DNA of 14,533 bases from CAYWEM01 sp964457225 (lineage in GTDB: Bacteria > Acidobacteriota > Aminicenantia > UBA2199), in NCBI GenBank assembly GCA_964457225.1, contig CAYWEM010000025.1:1-14533 (forward strand), read 5' to 3'. Position numbers and translations under genes: made by a program. Shown in pieces: positions 1-7,325 of this stretch; position 1 is the first letter of the stretch, and each line of letters opens with the position of its first letter. A model generated the notes under the pieces. That model was not told where the DNA came from. It searched no databases and saw only the letters and a list, made by a program, of their open reading frames with translations.

Positions 1-1
1 A

Positions 2-52
2 TTCGAACAGCTGAGGCTGGAAATGGAGCGGATTTATCAATGTCCGCAATAA
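2..52 (+). CDS. C-terminal tail of an upstream gene (partial)
   Basis: An open frame enters from the left edge and ends at TAA 50-52, reading FEQLRLEMERIYQCPQ. Only 16 residues are visible. They look like a charged amphipathic end and cannot be assigned to a family. The stop lies 10 bases before the next ATG, which is the tight spacing seen throughout this cluster, so the gene upstream is probably in the same operon. The other two frames are less convincing as the end of a gene, but this is a weak call because of the short length. Confidence 0.45.
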   Translation, partial: FEQLRLEMERIYQCPQ

Positions 53-60
53 GGGGGGTA
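51..60 (+). promoter_or_regulatory. Ribosome binding site of the first response regulator
   Basis: AAGGGGGGTA resembles the consensus AAGGAGGT with G in place of the central A, and the G run ends four bases before ATG 63. It overlaps the stop codon region of the upstream frame. The other free-standing receiver gene (6866) is preceded by the same six-G core. Confidence 0.6.
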
Positions 61-62
61 AA

Positions 63-674
63 ATGACCATCCTGATCGCTGAAGACGATTTTACTTCTCG
101 GAGCATGCTGGCCGCCGTTCTCAGGAAAGCGGGCTACGAGGTCATGGAGGCGCTGGATGGCGCTGAGGCCTGGGAGATTTTGCAGCGACCCGATGCTCCG
201 CGCCTGGCCATAATCGACTGGATGATGCCCGGGCTGGACGGTCTGGAGGTGGTGCGCCGGGTACGGGCCCTGGAAACCGAGCAGCCGCCGTTCCTGATCG
301 TATTGACTTCCCGGGGCGAGAAAGCCGATATCGTGGCCGGGCTTGAGGCCGGTGCCGATGATTACCTGGCCAAGCCTTTTGATCCGGGTGAACTGAGCGC
401 CCGCATCGGGGTAGGCCGCCGCCTGGTGGAGACCAGAAAGGCCCTGGTTGAAAATATCGGGGAACTTCGTCGCGCCCTGGCCGAGATCAAAACTTTGCGC
501 GGCATCATTCCCATCTGCGCCGGCTGCAAAAAAATCCGGGATGACCAGGGCTTCTGGCAACAGGTGGAAGTCTATGTCCGCGATCACAGCGAGGCCCAGT
601 TCAGTCACGGACTCTGCCTGGATTGCGCCAAAAAACTTTACCCGGACCTGGTCAAGGGCGACAATGAAGTATAG
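63..674 (+). CDS. Response regulator: receiver plus Cys-rich tail
   Basis: 203 residues. Residues 2-120 are a canonical receiver: acidic pair D8/D9, phospho-acceptor D52 in the context IIDWMMPGLDG, T82, and K104 followed by Pro. After a short helical linker (about 121-144) comes a compact tail with two CxxC pairs, C152/C155 in PICAGCKK and C185/C188 in GLCLDC, with an FSHG motif before the second pair. From family knowledge, this tail recurs at the C-terminus of receivers and PAS proteins in deltaproteobacteria and their relatives and has no well-established function. A zinc-ribbon-like metal site is my inference from the CxxC spacing. There is no HTH or enzymatic output domain, so the tail may be the output or a docking or redox-sensing module. 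The last 11 bases overlap the hybrid kinase start at 664, suggesting translational coupling and a shared pathway. Confidence 0.92.
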   Translation: MTILIAEDDFTSRSMLAAVLRKAGYEVMEALDGAEAWEILQRPDAPRLAIIDWMMPGLDGLEVVRRVRALETEQPPFLIVLTSRGEKADIVAGLEAGADDYLAKPFDPGELSARIGVGRRLVETRKALVENIGELRRALAEIKTLRGIIPICAGCKKIRDDQGFWQQVEVYVRDHSEAQFSHGLCLDCAKKLYPDLVKGDNEV

Positions 675-3600
675 CAAAGAAGAAAACGGGCTTGATTTGC
701 GAAATGAAGACCAAGCCCCTGCAATGAAAGTCCTGTTGGTCAACGATGACCCGGTTCAGCTTGAGCTGTTGTCCGGCCTGGCGGCCAAGGCCGGCCTGCA
801 GTCCGTGTCTTTTACCGGGGTCGAGGCGGCCCTGGCCGCCATGAATCCGGATTGTCCCCCGGCGCTCATCGTGACCGATCTGTACATGCCCGGTATTGAC
901 GGCTGGCGCTTCTGCCGCCTGCTGCGTTCACCCGAGTATGCCTTCTGCAACGAGATTCCCATCCTGGTCGTTTCTGCCACCTTTGCCGGTGCTGAACCCG
1001 AGAGTATCGCCGCCGATATCGGGGCCGACGTTTTCCTGCCTGCCCCCGTTGACGGTCGGGAGTTCATCGCCAGCCTGAAAAAACTCTTGCAGGGAAAGGA
1101 TGCGCGCCGCCTGCCCCGGGTGCTGATCGTCGAAGACAGCCGATCCCTGTCCGAACTGCTGATTAATTCGTTCAGCGTCCACGGCTACCTGGCGGACGGC
1201 GTTTCAACGGTCCGGGAGGCCGAGGCGGCTTTATCCGGCGTTTGTTACGACCTGGCTGTACTCGACTACCACCTGCCTGACGGAACGGGAGACAGCCTGC
1301 TGGAGCCCTTCCTGGCCAGGCGCCCCGAGGGCGCCTGCATCATGATGACTACCGACACAACTCCGGAACTGGCTCTCGAATGGATGAAACGAGGGGCCGC
1401 CGCTTACCTGCGCAAGCCCTTCCAGCCGGAGTACTTGATCGAGATGTGCGCCCGGGTCCGGCGCGAACGGGCCCTGTTCAGACTGGAAGACTTACTTGAG
1501 GAGCGCACCCGGGAGTTGCGGAACAGTGAAGCAGCAGTTCGCAGTAAACTGCAGGCGGTTCTCGAACCGGAAAGCGACCTGGGTATCCTGGAGCTGGCCG
1601 ACATAATAGACATACCGGCTGTTCAATCCCTGATGGAGGATTTTCGGAGCGTAACCGGCCTGGCCAGCGCCATTGTGGACGACAAAGGGGATTTACTGGT
1701 GGCTGTCGGTTTTCAGGAAATCTGCACCAAGTTTCATCGCAGTCACCCGGAAACACTAAAAAACTGCGTTGAAAGCGATACTGTTCTGGCCCGGGGCGCC
1801 GCTACCGGGACCTTCAAGACTTACCGCTGCCGGAACGGGTTGTGGGATATGGCTTCGCCCATCGAAGTAGCCGGCCGACACCTGGGCAACATCTTTTTCG
1901 GGCAGTTCATATATGCGGATGAGATACCGGACCTGGAACTGTTCCGGGAGCGGGCGCGGCGCTGTGGATTCGCTGAAGCCGACTACCTGGCCGCACTCGA
2001 CCGGGTTCCGCGTTACGACCGGCAAACGGTCGAAAGAGTGATGTCCTTCTACTCCAGGCTGGCCGGCATGATCTCTTCCCTGAGTTTCAGCACCGTCAGC
2101 CTGTCCAGGGCACTCAACAGTCAAAAACATGCCCAGTCAAAACTGAGCCTCCAGGCCCAGGTGCTCGACCAGATTCAGGATCTGGTGACCGTCACCGACC
2201 TCGATGGGATTATCACCTACGTCAACAATGCCTCGGCCCGGACCCTGGGTTATCAGCGGAGGGAATTGATCGGCCGGAGAATAGAAAAGTTCGGTCAGGA
2301 CCCGGACCGGGGCGCCACCCAGAAAGAGATACTGGAAGAAACATTGAGAAAAGGCAGTTGGCGAGGGCAGGTGATCAATTTCAGTGTTGACGGCCGCGAA
2401 ATCATACTGGATTGCCGCACCCAGGTGGTGCTGGATGATCAGGGGCAGCGGGTCGCCCTGGCCGGAATCACCACCGACATCACCGAACTGAAAAAAGCGA
2501 TGGAAAAATTGCGATCCAGTGAATTACAGTTGGCCAATGCCGCCAACATCGCCAAGCTGGGCCCCTGGGAACTGGATGTCGAATCCGGTATTTTTACTTT
2601 CAACGATGCGTTCTACGCCGTTTTCCGCACCAATGCTGAGCGGGAAGGCGGCTATTTAATGTCGATGGAAGAATACGGTAAGCGCTTTCTGTTTTCGGAA
2701 GATATACCTAAGTTGGCCGACGAGACTCAGAAAGCCCTTGAGTCCGATGATCCCAGTTTCAGCCGGGGGCTCGAGCACCGCATCCGCTATGCTGACGGTC
2801 AGACCGGTTATATCTCGGTCCGCTATTTCGTGATCAAGGGCGAAAATGGTCGAACCATCAAGACCTATGGCGTCAACCAGGATATCACCGAGCGACTGTC
2901 TGCCGAGAACGCCTTGAGGGAAAGCGAGGCCCGGCTCAACCTGGCCCTGCAGGTGGCCCGCATGGGCTATTGGCGCTACGATTGCGCCACCCAGGGGGTT
3001 GAGTGGTCCCGGGGGCATGAAGTTCTTTTCGGAATACCCTTCGAGAAATTCGCAGGCACATTGAGTGCGGTCCAGGAACTGGTTCATCCGGAAGATCGCG
3101 AGCAGGGCGCGGAGAACTTAAGGAGGGCGCTTGAGGAAGAAGTTCCCTTCGACAATACATACCGGGTTATCCATCCTGACGGGAGCATACACTGGTTGCA
3201 TTCACATGGCTTGCTTTACAAGGACTGCCAGGGAAGGCATGACCACATTTTCGGAGTCACCCAGGATGTAACTGAATTAAGAACAGCTGAAGAGGAAAGA
3301 ATCAGGCTCCAGTCACAGTTGTTCGAGGCCCAGAAACTGGATTCAGTGGGCCGCCTGGCCGGGGGCATAGCCCACGACTTCAACAACATGCTTGGCGTCA
3401 TTCTGGGGCGTACTGAAATGCTCCTGGAACGAAATGAATCCGACCGGGTCCTGCAGGCCGAATTGAAGGAAATCCAGAAAGCCGCTGAACGATCGGCTGA
3501 TCTGACTCGGCAACTCCTGGCCTTTGCCCGCAAGCAGACCATAACGCCCAGGGTCCTTGATCTCAACGAGACTGTGGAGAGCATGCTCAAAATGCTGCGT

Positions 3601-4452
3601 CGGCTGATCGGGGAAGATATCGACCTGGTTTGGCGGCCTGGAAAGAAAAAGCTGACGTTGAAAATCGATCCCTCGCAGATCGATCAACTCCTGGTAAATC
3701 TATGCGTTAATTCCCGGGATGCCATTAACAGGGGCGGCAGGATCATTATTGAGACAGACCGGGTCATGCTTTATCAGGACTGCGCCGAGGATCATCCCGG
3801 ATTTGAACCGGGAGAGTACGTGCTGTTGGCGATTGCCGACAACGGCTGCGGTATGGATCCGGAGATACTGGCTCACATCTTCGAACCATTTTTTACCTCC
3901 AAGGAAGTGGGGCAGGGTACCGGCCTGGGACTTTCCATCGTTTACGGCCTGGTCAGCCAGAACAACGGTCATATCAGGGTAAGCAGTCAACCGGGCTTGG
4001 GTACGACCTTCAAGATCTTTTTTCCGCTGTACCAGGCCGGCAAAGAGGTTTCAAGGGAAAAGACCGCTGCCACGAGGGCTCGCCGGGGCAGCGAGACCGT
4101 TATGCTGGTGGAGGATGAACCGGCAATCCTGAGAATGACCGCCCTGATGCTGGAACGCCTGGGTTACCAGGTGCTGGCGGTGCGTCTTCCCGGGGAGGCT
4201 GTCCGCCTGGCTCAGGAATGCGGCTCACGAATAGATTTGCTACTGACCGACGTTGTCATGCCGGAGCTGAACGGCAGAGAACTGGCCAAAAGAATTCAGC
4301 GCTTCCAGCCGGACATAAAATGCCTGTTCATGTCCGGTTACACGGCCGATGTCATCGCCCATCAAGGGGTGCTGGATGAAAGTGTACATTTCATCCAGAA
4401 ACCCTTTTCGATGGAGGGCCTGGGAGCCAAGTTGCGGGATGTGCTGGAATGA
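664..4452 (+). CDS. Hybrid histidine kinase REC-REC-PocR-PAS(3)-HisKA-HATPase-REC
   Basis: 1262 residues from ATG 664, preceded by AAGGG and overlapping the preceding gene. The frame stays open further upstream, to 448, but that part only shadows the previous gene. REC1 (about 22-140) has D28/D29 and D72, but A127 stands where the conserved Lys should be. REC2 (about 152-270) is complete, with E157/D158, D201 and K251. After a coiled coil comes a PocR-type sensory domain (about 309-476) with C354, C368 and C389. Three PAS domains follow (about 497-615, 620-750, 755-875), each ending in a DIT/DVT-E motif. The kinase core has H904 in AHDFNN, N-box N1012/N1016, G1 motif D1059-NGCGM and G2 motif GTGLGL (1085-1090). 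The C-terminal REC (about 1115-1262) has D1196 and K1246. No membrane segment is seen, so it is a cytosolic sensor. PocR domains are ligand-binding in known proteins; the ligand here is unknown. Confidence 0.93.
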   Translation: MKYSKEENGLDLRNEDQAPAMKVLLVNDDPVQLELLSGLAAKAGLQSVSFTGVEAALAAMNPDCPPALIVTDLYMPGIDGWRFCRLLRSPEYAFCNEIPILVVSATFAGAEPESIAADIGADVFLPAPVDGREFIASLKKLLQGKDARRLPRVLIVEDSRSLSELLINSFSVHGYLADGVSTVREAEAALSGVCYDLAVLDYHLPDGTGDSLLEPFLARRPEGACIMMTTDTTPELALEWMKRGAAAYLRKPFQPEYLIEMCARVRRERALFRLEDLLEERTRELRNSEAAVRSKLQAVLEPESDLGILELADIIDIPAVQSLMEDFRSVTGLASAIVDDKGDLLVAVGFQEICTKFHRSHPETLKNCVESDTVLARGAATGTFKTYRCRNGLWDMASPIEVAGRHLGNIFFGQFIYADEIPDLELFRERARRCGFAEADYLAALDRVPRYDRQTVERVMSFYSRLAGMISSLSFSTVSLSRALNSQKHAQSKLSLQAQVLDQIQDLVTVTDLDGIITYVNNASARTLGYQRRELIGRRIEKFGQDPDRGATQKEILEETLRKGSWRGQVINFSVDGREIILDCRTQVVLDDQGQRVALAGITTDITELKKAMEKLRSSELQLANAANIAKLGPWELDVESGIFTFNDAFYAVFRTNAEREGGYLMSMEEYGKRFLFSEDIPKLADETQKALESDDPSFSRGLEHRIRYADGQTGYISVRYFVIKGENGRTIKTYGVNQDITERLSAENALRESEARLNLALQVARMGYWRYDCATQGVEWSRGHEVLFGIPFEKFAGTLSAVQELVHPEDREQGAENLRRALEEEVPFDNTYRVIHPDGSIHWLHSHGLLYKDCQGRHDHIFGVTQDVTELRTAEEERIRLQSQLFEAQKLDSVGRLAGGIAHDFNNMLGVILGRTEMLLERNESDRVLQAELKEIQKAAERSADLTRQLLAFARKQTITPRVLDLNETVESMLKMLRRLIGEDIDLVWRPGKKKLTLKIDPSQIDQLLVNLCVNSRDAINRGGRIIIETDRVMLYQDCAEDHPGFEPGEYVLLAIADNGCGMDPEILAHIFEPFFTSKEVGQGTGLGLSIVYGLVSQNNGHIRVSSQPGLGTTFKIFFPLYQAGKEVSREKTAATRARRGSETVMLVEDEPAILRMTALMLERLGYQVLAVRLPGEAVRLAQECGSRIDLLLTDVVMPELNGRELAKRIQRFQPDIKCLFMSGYTADVIAHQGVLDESVHFIQKPFSMEGLGAKLRDVLE

Positions 4453-4539
4453 GAGCCACCAAAACGGCGATATGGTATTCTTTGCCGACTACCTCGACAA
4501 AGTTTGAAATGTTTTGTGCCGCCCATAAGACGGGCAACT
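4453..4539 (+). other. 87-base intergenic spacer (copy A of duplicated arrangement)
   Basis: This spacer separates the LRDVLE-stop end of the hybrid kinase from the PAS kinase ATG at 4540. It has no convincing promoter or terminator and only a weak Shine-Dalgarno-like GACGGG just before 4540. Its length equals that of the spacer at 11863-11949, which sits between a receiver remnant ending FRDALE-stop and a paralogous PAS kinase start. The two spacers show only patchy base similarity. Confidence 0.6.
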
Positions 4540-4881
4540 ATGAAAAGTAAGCTTGAACAAGTACTCAACAGCCCGATCCTGGGCTATGCCTGTCACCGGA
4601 TCGTTCTGGATGACCAGGGAAGACCCTGTGATTACGAGTTTCTCGAAGTCAATGAAACCTTTGAAAAATTGACCGGGTTGCGGCAGGAACAAGTCATCGG
4701 CCGGACCGTCCGCCAGGTGCTGCCTGGAATTGAGCAAGCTGAATTCGACTGGATAGGCTGTTACGGAGCCGTGGCTCTCGGGGGCGGGGACAAAGAATTC
4801 GAGCAGTACTGCGGGCCTCTGAAAAAATGGTACCGGGTACAGGTCAGCTCCCCGGAAAGACTGTTTTTCACCACCCTGTTT
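4540..4881 (+). repeat. Duplicated N-terminal PAS module, copy A
   Basis: Codons 1-114 of this kinase match codons 1-114 of the kinase starting at 11950. By hand alignment about 93 of 114 residues are identical with no gaps, and identity is also obvious at the base level (for example the stretch encoding CDYEFLEVNETFEKLTGL). Similarity stops sharply around LF at 113-114. After that, copy A continues into a normal ADITE PAS ending and a second PAS, while copy B changes to EVN and a GAF-like domain. Confidence 0.85.
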
Positions 4882-6825
4882 GCAGACATCACTGAGAGCA
4901 AACAGGCTGAAGAGGCACTGCAAACCCAGCGGAACAGGCTGGCCGGTATCCTGGAAGGAACCCGGGCTGGAACCTGGGAATGGAACGTTCAGACCGGGGA
5001 GACCGTGTTCAACGAGCGCTGGGCGGAAATCATCGGATACACCCTTGATGAAATCAGCCCGGTTTCCATTGCCACCTGGCAGAAATTCGCCCACCCCGAT
5101 GACCTGAAAAAAAGCGGTGATCTGCTTGAAAAACACTTCAGCGGCGAACTTGATTACTATGAGTGCGAGTCCCGGATGCGGCATAAAAACGGTCAATGGG
5201 TCTGGGTGCTCGACCGGGGCCAGGTCATATCCAGGACGGCAGACGGCAAACCCCTGCTGATGCTGGGTACTCACCAGGACATCAACGAGCGTAAAATAAC
5301 TGAAGAAAAACTACTGCATTCAGAAAGAACCTATCGGGAGATATTTGACAGTATAACCGATGCCTTGTTTATTCACGATATCAATACAGGAGCCATTCTG
5401 GATGTAAACGATACAATGCTGGCCATGTTCGGCTATACGCGAAAAGAGATGCAGGGCGTGACCGTGGCGGATCTTTCGCCCCTGGTGGAACCCTATACCA
5501 ACGAGCATGCAGGGGACCTTATAAAAAGGGCTGCGGCCGGCGAGACTGTGGTGTTTCAGTGGCTGAACCGCCGTAAAAACGGTGAACTGTTTTATTCTGA
5601 AAATATTCTAAAATTCGTTACCATTGCCGGTGCACAAAGAATAATGGCTATAGTCCGGGACATCACCGAGCGCAAGCAGGCCGAAGAGGCCCTGCAAGAG
5701 AGCGAGGCCAAGTTGTCGGCCTTGTTCGCTGCCATGACTGAGATGGTGGTACTGCACGAGGTGGTTTTTGACCTGGCCGGCACCCCGGTGAACTACCGCA
5801 TCACCGACTGCAATGCAGCTTACACGCGCATCACCGGAATTCGCCGCGAAGAGGCGGTCGGCAAGCTGGCAAACGAGGTTTACGGCACCTCGGAGCCGCC
5901 TTATTTAGCAGAATTCGCCCGGGTGAGCATCACCGGCGAGCCCTATCATTACGAAACCTACTTTCCGCCCATGGACAAGCATTTCTCTATTTCGGTGGTA
6001 TCACCCGGCAAGAATCAGTTTGCCACCATCACCACCGATATAACTGAAACCAAGCGGATCCAGGCCGTGATCGCCGCCAAGAACAAGGAACTTGAACAGC
6101 TTGTCTACGTTGCATCCCACGACCTGCGTTCACCGCTGGTCAATGTGGACGGTTTCAGTCGTGAGTTGGATTTTTCGCTCAAAGAACTCGTCACCATGCT
6201 TGAAGACGGCCGGGACCAATCGCAATTGGTAAAAAAATTGCGGGCTGAATTGCCTGACATGGAAAAAACCATCAGCCGTATCCGGACCAGTGCCCGCCAG
6301 ATGGACGAACTTCTCAAGGGACTGCTCAAACTTTCCCGTTCGGGCAGATCCGCCCTGCAGATCAGGAATATTGACATGAACGACCTTGTTGCCGGGCTGG
6401 TTGCTTCCTTTGCCTTCCGCCTGCAGGAAGCGGGCATTGAGCTGGAGGTTGACAGCCTGCCTGCCTGCCGGGGCGATGCCGTGCAGTTGACCCAGGTGTT
6501 TTCGAACCTGCTGGACAACGCCGTCAAATTCAGCGACCCGGGCCGGCCGGGAAGGATATGGATCCGGGGAGCTATGGAAACGGGCCGGGCGGTGTATCGG
6601 GTCGAGGATAACGGCATCGGCATCGCTGAAAATCATCTCGATCGTGTCTTTGAACTTTTCCATCGCCTGGATCCCGGGAAAACCGCCGGTGAAGGGCTTG
6701 GCTTGACCATCGCCAGGCAGGCGCTCGGCCGGATGGACGGTGAAATCACGGTGGAGTCCAAGCCCGGGCAGGGCAGTGTTTTCATGGTCATCCTGCCTCC
6801 GGCCCGGAAAGGTGATAACCAATGA
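4540..6825 (+). CDS. Four-PAS sensor histidine kinase (phytochrome-like kinase core)
   Basis: 761 residues. ATG 4540 is preferred over the in-frame TTG at 4504 because the paralogue at 11950 begins at the same residue with the same sequence. Four PAS domains occupy about 8-125, 134-255, 262-383 and 388-505, most ending in DITE or a variant, with short helical linkers. The HisKA H-box is ASHDLRSPL with H527, the form found in phytochrome-like and related kinases. It is followed by a charged insert (about 547-570). The ATPase domain has N656/N660 in SNLLDNAVKFS, D690-NGIGI as G1 and GEGLGL (717-722) as G2. No membrane segment and no receiver are present. The next gene, 40 bases downstream, is an Rcp1-like free receiver, which fits this receiver-less kinase class as its phosphotransfer target. 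The first PAS is a close paralogue of that in the gene at 11950. Confidence 0.92.
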   Translation: MKSKLEQVLNSPILGYACHRIVLDDQGRPCDYEFLEVNETFEKLTGLRQEQVIGRTVRQVLPGIEQAEFDWIGCYGAVALGGGDKEFEQYCGPLKKWYRVQVSSPERLFFTTLFADITESKQAEEALQTQRNRLAGILEGTRAGTWEWNVQTGETVFNERWAEIIGYTLDEISPVSIATWQKFAHPDDLKKSGDLLEKHFSGELDYYECESRMRHKNGQWVWVLDRGQVISRTADGKPLLMLGTHQDINERKITEEKLLHSERTYREIFDSITDALFIHDINTGAILDVNDTMLAMFGYTRKEMQGVTVADLSPLVEPYTNEHAGDLIKRAAAGETVVFQWLNRRKNGELFYSENILKFVTIAGAQRIMAIVRDITERKQAEEALQESEAKLSALFAAMTEMVVLHEVVFDLAGTPVNYRITDCNAAYTRITGIRREEAVGKLANEVYGTSEPPYLAEFARVSITGEPYHYETYFPPMDKHFSISVVSPGKNQFATITTDITETKRIQAVIAAKNKELEQLVYVASHDLRSPLVNVDGFSRELDFSLKELVTMLEDGRDQSQLVKKLRAELPDMEKTISRIRTSARQMDELLKGLLKLSRSGRSALQIRNIDMNDLVAGLVASFAFRLQEAGIELEVDSLPACRGDAVQLTQVFSNLLDNAVKFSDPGRPGRIWIRGAMETGRAVYRVEDNGIGIAENHLDRVFELFHRLDPGKTAGEGLGLTIARQALGRMDGEITVESKPGQGSVFMVILPPARKGDNQ

Positions 6826-6851
6826 CATGGGAAAAAGCATGAATCCTGCTT

Positions 6852-6860
6852 AGGGGGGAA
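6852..6860 (+). promoter_or_regulatory. Ribosome binding site of the single-domain receiver
   Basis: AGGGGGGAA lies five bases before ATG 6866 and fixes that start. It is one of the strongest Shine-Dalgarno-like sites in the window, suggesting that the free receiver may be translated more strongly than the kinases around it. Confidence 0.6.
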
Positions 6861-6865
6861 AGAAC

Positions 6866-7312
6866 ATGAACAAGGAAGTCATCATTCTGGTTGCCGAGGA
6901 CGACGAGGGACATGCCGAACTTATCCGCAAGAACCTGGCCCGGGCCGGTGTGGCCAACCGGATCATGCATTTCAGGGACGGGCGGGAGACGGTTGATTTC
7001 CTGTTCCGCCGTGGATCCGGTCTGCACCGGGAATCAGGGGAAGCTTATGTGCTGCTGCTCGACATCCGCATGCCCAAGCTGGACGGCCTGGAAGTACTCC
7101 AGCAGATCAAGGCCGACGGAGAACTGTGCAAGATACCGGTGATCATGATCACCACCACCGACGACCCGCGGGAGGTTGAGCACTGTCACACTCTGGGTTG
7201 CAGCAGCTATATAACCAAGCCGATTGAGTACGAAAGCTTTGTGCATGCCATCCGCCAGCTGGGGCTGTTTCTGGCCGTGGTGAAAGTTCCCAGGATCAAC
7301 GGTACTCATTAG
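6866..7312 (+). CDS. Single-domain response regulator, Rcp1-like
   Basis: 148 residues made up of one receiver and no output domain. Acidic residues E11/D12/D13 open the fold in ILVAEDDEGHAELIRKNL, a signature start of the Rcp1-like (cyanobacterial phytochrome partner) group. The phospho-acceptor is D66 in LLLDIRMPKLDG. The switch Thr lies in the TTT run at 96-98, and K118-P119 completes the site. It sits between the four-PAS kinase (40-base gap) and the next hybrid kinase (13-base gap). Receivers of this group are typically phosphorylated by adjacent kinases whose H-box resembles the one at H527 of the upstream protein. Pairing with that kinase is therefore well supported by family and neighbourhood but is still inference. 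The output would be protein-protein interaction or acting as a phosphate shuttle or sink. Confidence 0.93.
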   Translation: MNKEVIILVAEDDEGHAELIRKNLARAGVANRIMHFRDGRETVDFLFRRGSGLHRESGEAYVLLLDIRMPKLDGLEVLQQIKADGELCKIPVIMITTTDDPREVEHCHTLGCSSYITKPIEYESFVHAIRQLGLFLAVVKVPRINGTH

Positions 7313-7325
7313 GAGAACAATTCTC

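Noticed and set aside
448..663. N-terminal extension of the large hybrid kinase from 448
   Set aside because: The extension is an out-of-frame shadow of the receiver gene and its Cys tail, with low-complexity Arg/Ser/Ala-rich sequence and no domain. ATG 664 has a Shine-Dalgarno-like AAGGG and precedes the first receiver.
4504..4539. Alternative TTG start for the four-PAS kinase
   Set aside because: It has no ribosome binding site, and the paralogue at 11950 starts at the residue matching ATG 4540.
4489..5274. 261-codon minus-strand open frame
   Set aside because: It is antisense to the PAS1-PAS2 region of the four-PAS kinase, shows no domain, and has no clear ribosome binding site.
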